DNA from: Streptomyces sp. I05A-00742 | Lineage (GTDB): Bacteria > Actinomycetota > Actinomycetes > Streptomycetales > Streptomycetaceae | DNA: 64,000 nucleotides | Direction: 5' to 3' | NCBI RefSeq assembly: GCF_013055795.1 | Contig: NZ_JABETO010000013.1 | Span: forward strand, 117,786 to 181,785 | Shown here: positions 18,583-25,795 of the stretch, piece after piece | Layout: each line of letters begins with the position of its first letter | Numbering within the stretch: the stretch's first letter is position 1 | The notes under the pieces: model-generated | What the model was told of the DNA's origin: nothing | The model's database searches: none | Seen by the model: only the letters and a program-made list of their open reading frames with translations | Program-made: the position numbers and the translations under genes

Positions 18583-18594
18583 CGCGGCCGCAGG

Positions 18595-18640
18595 GCACGA
18601 CGGGTCCCGTCCGGGCGATCGGACGGGGCCCGTCCCGTGC
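18595..18640 (+). terminator. Long imperfect stem-loop terminator
   Basis: GCACGACGGGTCCCGTCCG pairs with CGGACGGGGCCCGTCCCGTGC across a 6-nt loop, with two or three mismatches. It begins 12 bp after the SH3-like gene. Confidence 0.8.
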
Positions 18641-18692
18641 GTACGGGGTGATTGCCGGAGCCGATACCGGTGGCGGCGCCTACAGTTGCCTC

Positions 18693-18720
18693 ACGTACTG
18701 CACGGAACGTACTGCACGGA
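18693..18720 (+). repeat. Perfect 14-bp tandem repeat in promoter region
   Basis: ACGTACTGCACGGA occurs twice head to tail, 68 bp upstream of the TTG start of the caspase-like gene, after a TACAGT-like element at 18680. It could be a direct-repeat operator. Confidence 0.5.
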
Positions 18721-18788
18721 CGTGGGATCCGGCACCGGGCACCACGCCGGGGGCACGAGCTTACGTATCGGCCGGAAGGAAGAACGCG

Positions 18789-19964
18789 TTGGACCACCTG
18801 ACCCATGGCTGTGTTCTGCTGCTGGACGGCACCCCTGACCGGCGGCGGGGCCTCCTGCCGAACCCGACCGCGCACGCCATCGCCGGGGCCGGTCCACGCG
18901 GCTTCCTCGCCGCCGGGACGGCGGACGTGGTCCAGCTCCCGGCGATGGCCGGGCCGCAGAGCGTCCTGGCCTACCTCCGCGACGCCGCCACCGTCCCCGG
19001 ACCGCTCCTCGTCTGGGTCACGGGCCACCTGATGGTCCCGGCCCGCAAGGGCGGCGAGGTGCACCTGGCGCTCCGCGACAGCACCCCCGCCACCGTCCGC
19101 TACACCGGCCTGCCCTGGGAATGGCTCACCCGCGCCCTGGGCGAGCACACCGGGCCGACCCTGCTGCTGATCGACGCCGAGGCCGACGCGAGAACCTGGC
19201 CCCACGTCACCGCGGCCGTCCAGGACGGGCGGTTTACCGCGGGACTGGCGGTGTGCGGGGTCGTCACGCCCAGCCCGGACCGGGCGCCCGGCGAGGCGGC
19301 GCCCTACACCCGGGCCTTCCTCACCGCCCTCGGCCTCGGCCACCCCACCGCGGGGCCCGTCCTCGACCCCGCGCTGCTGCACCAGCACGCGCTCGGCCAG
19401 GCGGGGTTGCCCGACGGTCCGCTGGTGCTCCAGCACGGCACGACGGGACCCGTCCTCGCCAACCCCGCGCACGCCGCCCCGGCACCGGCCGCCCCGGCCC
19501 CCGCCGCTCCCGAGGAACCCGCGCAGCCGTCCGCCCCCGCCCGGGAGGAGGACGCCCTGCCGCGCATCCTGGCGGCCGCCAACGCCGGGCGCCACAACGA
19601 GGCCGCCGCCATGGCCGCCGCCTGGGAACAGCAGGTGCTGCGCCGGCACGGGCCCCGGAGCGCCGAGGCGGGGCTGTGGATCGAGGTCCGCGCGGACCTC
19701 GCGCGGCTGGCCGGGGACCACCCTCGCGCGGCCGAGTTGTGGATGTCGGCCGCCGCCAACCGGCTGGCCAGGGGCGGCCCCACGGACTCCGAGGCCGTCG
19801 CGGCCCTCAAACGCGCCCACTACTGCTGGCAGCAGAGCGGGGAGCGGGCGTCCCTGCTCGCTCCCGCCCTGCTCGCCCTGTGGGAGCAGGTGCCGGGCAG
19901 CCTCGACGCCGCGGCGGACGTACGGGCCCGGCTGGGGGAGGTCCCGCGGCCCGTCTCCCGCTGA
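18789..19964 (+). CDS. Hypothetical protein with a degenerate caspase-like N-terminal domain and helical C-terminus
   Basis: About 391 residues from a TTG at 18789, which GGAAGGAAG precedes. Residues 1-215 have the layout of a caspase-like alpha/beta domain: a first strand CVLLLDGTP, a helix with VLAYLRDAA, then GPLLVWVTGHLM at the usual catalytic-His position, and TLLLIDAEADARTW where the strand carrying the catalytic Cys is expected. No Cys is present there, so the domain looks inactive. An Ala/Pro linker (about 225-250) separates it from TPR-like helices (LAAANAGRHNEAAAMAAAWE, ARLAGDHPRAAELWMSAAAN). The fold assignment is an inference from pattern alone. A 14-bp tandem repeat lies in its promoter. 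Confidence 0.6.
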   Translation: MDHLTHGCVLLLDGTPDRRRGLLPNPTAHAIAGAGPRGFLAAGTADVVQLPAMAGPQSVLAYLRDAATVPGPLLVWVTGHLMVPARKGGEVHLALRDSTPATVRYTGLPWEWLTRALGEHTGPTLLLIDAEADARTWPHVTAAVQDGRFTAGLAVCGVVTPSPDRAPGEAAPYTRAFLTALGLGHPTAGPVLDPALLHQHALGQAGLPDGPLVLQHGTTGPVLANPAHAAPAPAAPAPAAPEEPAQPSAPAREEDALPRILAAANAGRHNEAAAMAAAWEQQVLRRHGPRSAEAGLWIEVRADLARLAGDHPRAAELWMSAAANRLARGGPTDSEAVAALKRAHYCWQQSGERASLLAPALLALWEQVPGSLDAAADVRARLGEVPRPVSR

Positions 19965-19976
19965 ACGGCCCCGGGC

Positions 19977-20942
19977 TCAGTCCCGGCGGGCGGTCCACCA
20001 GCGGGCCTTGTACATCGCGCCGCGCACCAGGCGCTTCGTACCGTCCGGCTGATGGAACGTCAGGACCGAGGTGCACCACGCGCAGGTGTGCCCCGGTTCC
20101 GGCCTGGCCACCAGGATCCGCCCGGTGGCCGGGTCGTTCCCGACGCTCTTGACGCCGGGGGCGCTGACGCGGGAGCTCCGCGGGTAGTCCACGAAGCGGT
20201 GCCGGGCCGTGGCGTACTGGTGGACGGCCGAACCGGTGGTCACCCAGAAGCGGCCCGGCGAGCCGAGGACGGGGGCGAGGTCGTGGCCGTCGCGGGTGGG
20301 CAGGGCGCTGCGGTGGACGACGGTCAGGACCGGGTCGTCGGCGGGGCCGGTCACCCGCAGGGCGACGAGTTCCCGGCGGCCCAGCGCCCACAGCAGCCGG
20401 GACCGGGGCTCCCAGTGGACGCCGTGGGCCCCGGGGAGCGGCACCTCCGCGTGCCGGGTGGCGCGGACGCCGAGTGAGGCCGCGTAGAGGCGGACGAAGC
20501 CGCCGGTGCTGGCCGCGACGGCGACGTTGCCGTCGGGCAGCAGATCGATGCTGTGCGCGTTGCCGGGGCCGGTGTGGGCGGCCCAGTACACGTCCCGCCC
20601 GGGGTAGCCGACCACCGCGGCGAGCCCGCCGGAGGCGGTGGCCAACAGGTACCGGTGGCCGTCTAGTTCGCGGAGCTTGGCCTCGCTCGGGTTGGTCCAC
20701 GAGGAGCCGGGGTCCAGGTCCTCCAGCTCCCGCTGTCCGTCGGCGGTCCAGGACCACAGGACGCCCGTGCCCCGCCGCGCGTCCCAGCTCCGTACCTCGG
20801 AACGGAGGACGAGGACGGACCGGGTGGCCTGGTCGGCCGCGACGACAGGGGTGCCCGCCGGGGCCCGCGCGCTCGCGCTGCCGGCGGAGGCGGTCGACAG
20901 GGCGACGGCCGCCGCGAGGGCGGCCGTCAGCAGACGCCGCAC
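19977..20942 (-). CDS. Secreted beta-propeller-like protein (DUF6528-like)
   Basis: A 321-residue exported protein with a signal peptide (LLTAALAAAVALSTASAGSASA). The mature part has repeated blade-like segments: LWSWTADG, YLLATASGGLAAVVGYPG, NAHSIDLLPDGNVAVAASTG, GAHGVHWEPRSRLLWALG, FWVTTGSAVHQY. A CAWC pair lies near the C-terminus. It resembles the recalled streptomycete DUF6528 family of secreted six-bladed propellers of unknown role. The start is GTG at 20940-20942 with a weak ribosome-binding site. It converges on the caspase-like gene with 12 bp between them. Confidence 0.72.
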   Translation of the reverse strand: MRRLLTAALAAAVALSTASAGSASARAPAGTPVVAADQATRSVLVLRSEVRSWDARRGTGVLWSWTADGQRELEDLDPGSSWTNPSEAKLRELDGHRYLLATASGGLAAVVGYPGRDVYWAAHTGPGNAHSIDLLPDGNVAVAASTGGFVRLYAASLGVRATRHAEVPLPGAHGVHWEPRSRLLWALGRRELVALRVTGPADDPVLTVVHRSALPTRDGHDLAPVLGSPGRFWVTTGSAVHQYATARHRFVDYPRSSRVSAPGVKSVGNDPATGRILVARPEPGHTCAWCTSVLTFHQPDGTKRLVRGAMYKARWWTARRD

Positions 20943-21157
20943 GGGTGGTCCGGGATGGGGGTGCGCACAACGGTCAGGATCGGGCGGATCCGGGCGCCCG
21001 GGACGGCGCCACGCCCGGGCGGACGCGGAGTTCGCCCCGGGGGGTGCTCCGTGCCGCGGTTGTGCGGATTCCGTGCGGCGCGCCGGTGCCCCGCCGCCGG
21101 TCCGGGCGGGGTCAGGCGGTCCGCCGGGGCGGGGTCACGCGGTGGGGCGGGGCGGGG

Positions 21158-21598
21158 TCACGCCGTTGGGCGGGGCGGTCCGACCGCCACCCGGCGCTCG
21201 TCCTCCGCGATGGGGACGTCGTTGATACTGGCGAACCGCCGTCGCATCAGTCCGTCCGGGGCGAACTCCCAGTTCTCGTTGCCGTACGAGCGGTACCACT
21301 GCCCCGTCGTGTCGTGCCACTCGTACTCGAAGCGCACGGCGATCCGGTCGTCGCCGTACGCCCACAGCTCCTTGCGCAGCCGGTAGCCGAGTTCGCGGCG
21401 CCACTTCGCGCGGAGGAACGCCACGATCTCCGCGCGGCCGGTGAGGAAGAGATCGCGGTTGCGCCACTCCGAGTCCTCGGTGTAGGCGAGCGCGACCCGC
21501 TCCGGATCGCGGCTGTTCCAGGCGTCCTCGGCGGCCCGCACCTTCTCCAGGGCGGTCTCCGCGGTGAACGGCGGCAACGGGGGCCTCCGGTCGGGCAT
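21158..21598 (-). CDS. DUF1348 / NTF2-like protein
   Basis: A 146-residue cone-fold protein. LEKVRAAEDAWNSRDPERVALAYTEDSEWRNRDLFLTGRAEI leads into KWRRELGYRLRKELWAYGDDRIAVRFEYEWHD and YGNENWEF, the signature of the DUF1348 family (SnoaL/NTF2 superfamily). AAGGAG precedes the ATG. It is divergent from the TetR gene, with two palindromes between them, and is the obvious regulatory target. The 3' end runs into a duplicated GGGGCGGGGTCACGC element at 21126-21160. Confidence 0.88.
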   Translation of the reverse strand: MPDRRPPLPPFTAETALEKVRAAEDAWNSRDPERVALAYTEDSEWRNRDLFLTGRAEIVAFLRAKWRRELGYRLRKELWAYGDDRIAVRFEYEWHDTTGQWYRSYGNENWEFAPDGLMRRRFASINDVPIAEDERRVAVGPPRPTA

Positions 21599-21625
21599 GA
21601 CGGTCTCCTTCCGTGGTCCGTCGAG

Positions 21626-21645
21626 CGGAGAACGTACGTTCTCCG
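21626..21645. promoter_or_regulatory. TetR operator 1: perfect 20-bp palindrome
   Basis: CGGAGAACGTACGTTCTCCG is self-complementary over all 20 bases. It shares the GAGAAC/GTTCTC half-sites with the second site 38 bp downstream and sits in the promoter of the DUF1348 gene. Confidence 0.85.
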
Positions 21646-21663
21646 TGATGTGCGGTAGCGTAT

Positions 21664-21679
21664 GAGAACGATGGTTCTC
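21664..21679. promoter_or_regulatory. TetR operator 2: GAGAAC-N4-GTTCTC
   Basis: The same half-sites as operator 1 with a 4-bp centre (GATG). It lies 18 bp upstream of the TetR start, so the regulator is probably autoregulated. Confidence 0.8.
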
Positions 21680-21697
21680 GCGCAAGGAGAGAGCACG

Positions 21698-22279
21698 ATG
21701 AAGACCGTGGAGCAGGAGACGCTGGAGGGCCGGGTGCTGGACGCGGCCGAGGGGCTCTTCTACGGCCGGGGGCTCCAGGCGGTGGGGATGGACACCATCC
21801 GGGCCGCCTCCGGGGTGTCCCTCAAACGGCTGTACCAGATCTTCGCCTCGAAGGATTCCCTCGTGGAGGCGTACCTGTGCCGCCGCGACGAGCGGTGGCG
21901 CGCGTCCCTGGAGCGGTTCGCGGACGAGCGCCCGGCCGGGTCCGAGCGGGTGCTGGCCGTCTTCGACTGGCTCCACCGGTGGTTCCGGGAGCCGGACTTC
22001 CGGGGCTGCGCCTTCGTCAACTCCTACGGGGAGCTGGGGGCCGCCCACCCCGGCGTGGCCGCGGCCGCCCGGTCCCACAAGGACGCCTTCCGGCGGTACC
22101 TGGCCGGGCTGGTGGCCGGCGCCGGGGCCCCCGACGCGCTGACGGGCCAGATCCTCCTGCTGGCCGAGGGGGCGATCACCACCGCGGCCATCTCCGGGAG
22201 TCCCGAACCCGCGCTGCACGCCCGCGAGGCAGCCCGGGTTTTGCTCGCCTCGAACCGCCCTGCCGATCGGGAGAATTGA
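21698..22279 (+). CDS. TetR-family transcriptional regulator
   Basis: A 193-residue regulator. The HTH lies near residues 10-55 (GRVLDAAEGLFYGRGLQAVG, TIRAASGVSLKRLYQIFASK), with a C-terminal ligand domain containing FDWLHRWFREPDFRGCAFVNSYGEL, typical of TetR proteins in the TetR_C_33-like group. AAGGAGAGAG precedes the ATG at 21698, and the longer ATGs at 21662 and 21671 fall inside operator 2. It probably represses itself and the divergent DUF1348 gene. The inducer is unknown. Confidence 0.92.
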   Translation: MKTVEQETLEGRVLDAAEGLFYGRGLQAVGMDTIRAASGVSLKRLYQIFASKDSLVEAYLCRRDERWRASLERFADERPAGSERVLAVFDWLHRWFREPDFRGCAFVNSYGELGAAHPGVAAAARSHKDAFRRYLAGLVAGAGAPDALTGQILLLAEGAITTAAISGSPEPALHAREAARVLLASNRPADREN

Positions 22280-22286
22280 CGTAGCG

Positions 22287-23738
22287 TCAGGACAGCTCGC
22301 GCAGGACCTCCCCGAGGATCGTCACGCCCTCGGCGATGTCGGACGTCGGGGACGCCGCGTAGCCGAGGACGAGGCCCGGCCGCTGCGGGCGCAGGCTGTG
22401 CCACGACAGCGGCTGCACCTTGACGCCCCGCTCCAGGGCCGCCGCGGCCACGGCGGCGTCGTCCGGACCCCCGTCGAAGGTGACCATCAGGTGCAGGCCG
22501 GCCGCGGCGCCGTGCACCACCGCGCCGGGCAGCCGGGCGGCGATGGCCTCGATCATGGCGTCCCGGCGCCGGCGGTGTCGCCTGCGCAACTGCCGCAGGT
22601 GGCGCTCCAGTTCACCGGTCTCCAGCAGCCGGGCCAGGACCAGCTGCGGCAGCGACGCGTTGCCGAGGTCGGTGAACCGCTTGGCCTCCACCAGGGCCTC
22701 CCGGTACCGCGGCGGGGCGAGCAGCCAGCCCACGCGCAGCGCGGGGGCGAAGAGCTTGGAGATGCTCCCGGCGTAGCAGACGCCGTCCGTCAGCATCGAC
22801 CGCAGCGCGGCCACCGGCGGCCGGTCGTAACGGTGTTCGGCGTCGTAGTCGTCCTCGAAGACCACGCCGCCCTCCGCGACCCACTCCATCAGCTCGCGCC
22901 GCCGGGCGCCGCCGAGGACCACACCGGTCGGGAACTGGTGCGCCGGAGTGAGCAGGACGGCCCGCGCGCCCGTGGCGCGCAGGGCGTCGACGCGGATGCC
23001 CCCGGCGTCCACGGGCACCGGCGGGGTGCCGAGCCCCCAGTACCGGAAGTGCTGCCGGGCGCCGAGCGACCCCGGATCCTCCACCGCCATCTCCGTGACC
23101 CCCTCCCGGCGCAGCACCTGGGCCACCAGACCCATCGCCTGGGCCACCCCGCCGACCACGATCACCTCGTCCGGCTCCGCCCGGATCCCCCGGGTCCTCG
23201 CCAGCCAGTGGACGAGGGCCAGGCGCAGCTCCGGCGTGCCCCGCGGGTCGCCGTAGCCGAACGCGGAGGTGGTGAGGGAGCCGAGCACGGCGCGCTCGGC
23301 GCCCAGCCAGGCCGCGCGCGGGAACGCGGAGAGGTCCGGGAGGCCGGGCGACAGGTCGATACGGGCCGGGGCGGTGCGCAGCGCGTCGAACGCGTCCGGT
23401 CCCGGCGCCGTGAACAGCCTCTCCTCCGGGCCGGGCCGTCCGGGCCCGGGCGTCCGTCCGGACGGCGTGGGCGCCGCCACCGGAGCGGCGACGACGAACG
23501 TGCCGTGCCGGCCGCGCCCGGCCGCGTGCCCGTCCTCCGTGAGGCGCCGGTACGCCTCGATGACCACGCCCCGGGACAGCCGCAGCTCCCCGGCCAGCAG
23601 CCGGGTGGGCGGCAGCCTGCTGCCCACCGGCAGCCGGCCGTCGGCGATCGCCTCCCGGAGCCGGCGGGTCAGCCAGTCGGCCAGCCCGCCGGCCGGCGCG
23701 TCCCCGGTGTCGAGCTGGAGGAAGTCCGAGCCCGACAT
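22287..23738 (-). CDS. MocR-type regulator (GntR HTH fused to PLP aminotransferase fold)
   Basis: About 483 residues. The N-terminal GntR wHTH (about residues 12-85) contains LADWLTRRLREAIADGRLP and SRLPPTRLLAGELRLSRGVV. The aminotransferase-like domain follows, with FEDDYDAEHRYDR, the GSISK motif whose Lys would carry PLP, and RVGWLLAPP. MocR proteins sense PLP or amino-acid-derived ligands and usually control a divergent gene, here the LysE exporter. The start at 23738 (MSGSDFLQLD) is preferred. An ATG at 23786 would add 16 residues but overlaps a direct repeat that looks like the operator. The stop is 8 bp from the TetR stop. Confidence 0.88.
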   Translation of the reverse strand: MSGSDFLQLDTGDAPAGGLADWLTRRLREAIADGRLPVGSRLPPTRLLAGELRLSRGVVIEAYRRLTEDGHAAGRGRHGTFVVAAPVAAPTPSGRTPGPGRPGPEERLFTAPGPDAFDALRTAPARIDLSPGLPDLSAFPRAAWLGAERAVLGSLTTSAFGYGDPRGTPELRLALVHWLARTRGIRAEPDEVIVVGGVAQAMGLVAQVLRREGVTEMAVEDPGSLGARQHFRYWGLGTPPVPVDAGGIRVDALRATGARAVLLTPAHQFPTGVVLGGARRRELMEWVAEGGVVFEDDYDAEHRYDRPPVAALRSMLTDGVCYAGSISKLFAPALRVGWLLAPPRYREALVEAKRFTDLGNASLPQLVLARLLETGELERHLRQLRRRHRRRRDAMIEAIAARLPGAVVHGAAAGLHLMVTFDGGPDDAAVAAAALERGVKVQPLSWHSLRPQRPGLVLGYAASPTSDIAEGVTILGEVLRELS

Positions 23739-23776
23739 ACCCCAGGTTTTGGCCTCATCGGATGAACTCTCTTTGG

Positions 23777-23792
23777 ATCTGTCCATCGGTCC
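23777..23792. promoter_or_regulatory. Candidate MocR operator: direct repeat ATCTGTCC-ATCGGTCC
   Basis: Two 8-bp units in tandem differ at one base, in the 121-bp region between the divergent MocR and LysE genes. MocR regulators characteristically bind direct repeats, which supports but does not prove this role. Confidence 0.4.
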
Positions 23793-23859
23793 ATTGTGGC
23801 GGCAGGGTCGGGGTGACAGATACCCCCGACCCCCGGCACCTCTGCTTCGGACGGACGCC

Positions 23860-24465
23860 TTGACCATCGAATTCCTGCTGACATCACTGATCGTCGTCGC
23901 CACGCCCGGCACCGGCGTGCTCTACACCATGGCCGCCGGGCTCTCGCGCGGCGCCCGTGCGAGCTTCGTCGCCGCGACCGGGTGCACGCTCGGCACGCTG
24001 CCGCACATGGCGGCGGCCGTCACCGGGCTGGCGGCGCTGCTGCACACGAGCACCCTGGCGTTCCAGGTGCTCAAGTACGCCGGAGTGGCCTACCTGTTCT
24101 TCATGGCCTGGGCGACGCTCCGGGACAAGGGATCGCTCGCCGCGGACGAGGGCTCCGCGCCCCGGTCCGTCCTGCGGACGATCGTCGACGGCGTGCTGAT
24201 CAACATCCTCAATCCCAAGCTCACCATCTTCTTCTTCGCCTTCCTCCCGCAGTTCGTGAGCGAGGACGAGCCGCACGCCCTGCTGCGCATGGTCGAGCTG
24301 AGCGCCGTCTTCATCCTGCTCACCTTCCTCGTCTTCGTCGTCTACGGGCGGTTCGCGGCCGCCTTCCGGGACCGCGTGGTCTCAAGTCCGCGTGCCACCC
24401 TGTGGGTACGACGTGTCTTCGCGGGTGGGTTCGCGGCGCTGGGTGTCGGGCTTGCGCTCTTCTGA
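23860..24465 (+). CDS. LysE-family amino-acid exporter
   Basis: A 201-residue membrane protein with about six hydrophobic helices. It begins TIEFLLTSLIVVATPGTGVLYT, carrying the family's PGP/PGTG motif, followed by GxxxxxTGCTLGTLPHM and NPKLTIFFFAFLPQF, typical of RhtB/LysE transporters. The TTG at 23860 with GGACGGA upstream gives the normal family length. It is divergent from, and likely regulated by, the MocR gene. Its last 84 bp overlap the 3' end of the convergent lipoprotein gene. The exported amino acid is unknown. Confidence 0.88.
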   Translation: MTIEFLLTSLIVVATPGTGVLYTMAAGLSRGARASFVAATGCTLGTLPHMAAAVTGLAALLHTSTLAFQVLKYAGVAYLFFMAWATLRDKGSLAADEGSAPRSVLRTIVDGVLINILNPKLTIFFFAFLPQFVSEDEPHALLRMVELSAVFILLTFLVFVVYGRFAAAFRDRVVSSPRATLWVRRVFAGGFAALGVGLALF

Positions 24466-25692
24466 GGGCCCGCGCGGCGCCGAGCGCTCGGCGGACGGCG
24501 GCCGCGCGGGGCGTTCCGCCGGCGGGGAGGCCGTCCGCGGGGGAGCGGGGCGTGAGGGCTCCCGGGGCGCGCTGGGGCGGGCCGGGGGCTCGTGCGGGGC
24601 CGACGGCGGCCGCACGGACTGCCCCGGCGGGGAACCCGCGGTGGACGGGACCGACGGCCTTGACGGCACTGCCGGTACTGACGGTACCGAGGGGCCCGAC
24701 GGGGACGACGGTCCGCGCGACGACGGCTTGCCCGAGGACGGCTTGCCCGACGGCGGTTTGTCCGGGAACGGGTCGTCGGACGGCGGCCGGGACGGGGAGC
24801 CCGAGGACCCGGGCGACGACGCCGGGCCGGAGGGCGTAGCGCCGGCCGGCGAGGACGGCGTCCCCCCGGTCGACGGGGGCGTGCCCGGGGTGCGGGACGG
24901 CGTCGGAGGCCGGGGCACCGGCGGCGAGTCGTGGGCGCCGTCGTTGCCGACCTCGCGGTGGAACACCTTGTCCTTCTGCTCGGTGTCGACCAGCGGGATC
25001 GTCTTCATCGGCCCCTTCGCCGCCGGCCGCGGTGTGATGACGGTGACCGTCGCCACCGCGAACCCCTCCCACCGCTTGCCGTTGTACTCGGAGGCGCGCA
25101 CGTCGACGGAGGCGTCCGGCTCCCGCAGCGGATTCCCGCAGTTGCACTTGACCGCGGGCTTCCCGTACGCGTCCACGAGCACCGCCACGCCCGCCTGGAG
25201 CACGGCCTGGTAGGAGCGCGTCGTGCCGTCGTCGTAGTTGTGGTTGGTGACGAGTGTGTCGTGCATCAGGACCGCCGGCGTCAGGCCGTTGACGTGGTCC
25301 TCGATCGTCTTCCGCGGGATGCCCCGGGCCTCGGCCCACGCCTCGGCCTTGACCCGGTCACCGGCCAGGTCCTTGAGCAACTGGGCCTTGTCGCACCGGG
25401 AGGCCTGCCGGGTGCCGCCGAAGGCACCCGGGGCGTCGCCGGCCGTCGCGCCGCCACCGCCCGCCGAGCTGACGCCCCGCGCGTCGCTCTGCGGGTCCGG
25501 GACGAACGGGCCGTCGCCGACCTGCCCGACGGCCTCCAGCGTGATGCGTTTCTTGCCGTCGCCGTCGGAACCGTCCGACGAGCAGGCCGTCAGCACCGTG
25601 CCGACGGCCAGGGCGGGGACCGTCAGGAAGGCGACGGTCCGGATCCGGCGCCGCCTCCGCGACGCGTCGATGGGGACAGGTATCAGCCACAT
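24382..25692 (-). CDS. Lipoprotein with DUF6777-like domain and long Pro/Ser-rich tail
   Basis: A 436-residue lipoprotein. A basic N-terminus and hydrophobic stretch end in the lipobox LTAC near residue 37. The folded domain (about residues 50-245) contains GPFVPDPQSDARGV, FGGTRQASRCDKAQLLKDL, IEDHVNGLTPAVL and LQAGVAVLVDAYGKPAVKCNCGNPL, a pattern recalled for DUF6777, often found beside actinobacterial kinases. The last 190 residues are almost entirely Pro/Ser/Arg. The gene follows the kinase gene on the same strand (103-bp gap), suggesting a surface sensor or kinase partner. The 3' end overlaps lysE by 84 bp on the opposite strand. Confidence 0.82.
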   Translation of the reverse strand: MWLIPVPIDASRRRRRIRTVAFLTVPALAVGTVLTACSSDGSDGDGKKRITLEAVGQVGDGPFVPDPQSDARGVSSAGGGGATAGDAPGAFGGTRQASRCDKAQLLKDLAGDRVKAEAWAEARGIPRKTIEDHVNGLTPAVLMHDTLVTNHNYDDGTTRSYQAVLQAGVAVLVDAYGKPAVKCNCGNPLREPDASVDVRASEYNGKRWEGFAVATVTVITPRPAAKGPMKTIPLVDTEQKDKVFHREVGNDGAHDSPPVPRPPTPSRTPGTPPSTGGTPSSPAGATPSGPASSPGSSGSPSRPPSDDPFPDKPPSGKPSSGKPSSRGPSSPSGPSVPSVPAVPSRPSVPSTAGSPPGQSVRPPSAPHEPPARPSAPREPSRPAPPRTASPPAERPARPPSAERSAPRGPSEERKPDTQRREPTREDTSYPQGGTRT

Positions 25693-25795
25693 GTGCGCAC
25701 CCCCGATTGCCGGTTCTGCACTGCCGATGAACGTGCCGGTGAACGATCCGTTGAACGCGTGGGTGGACGGACGGGGAGTCGGGCGGACTGGTGGA

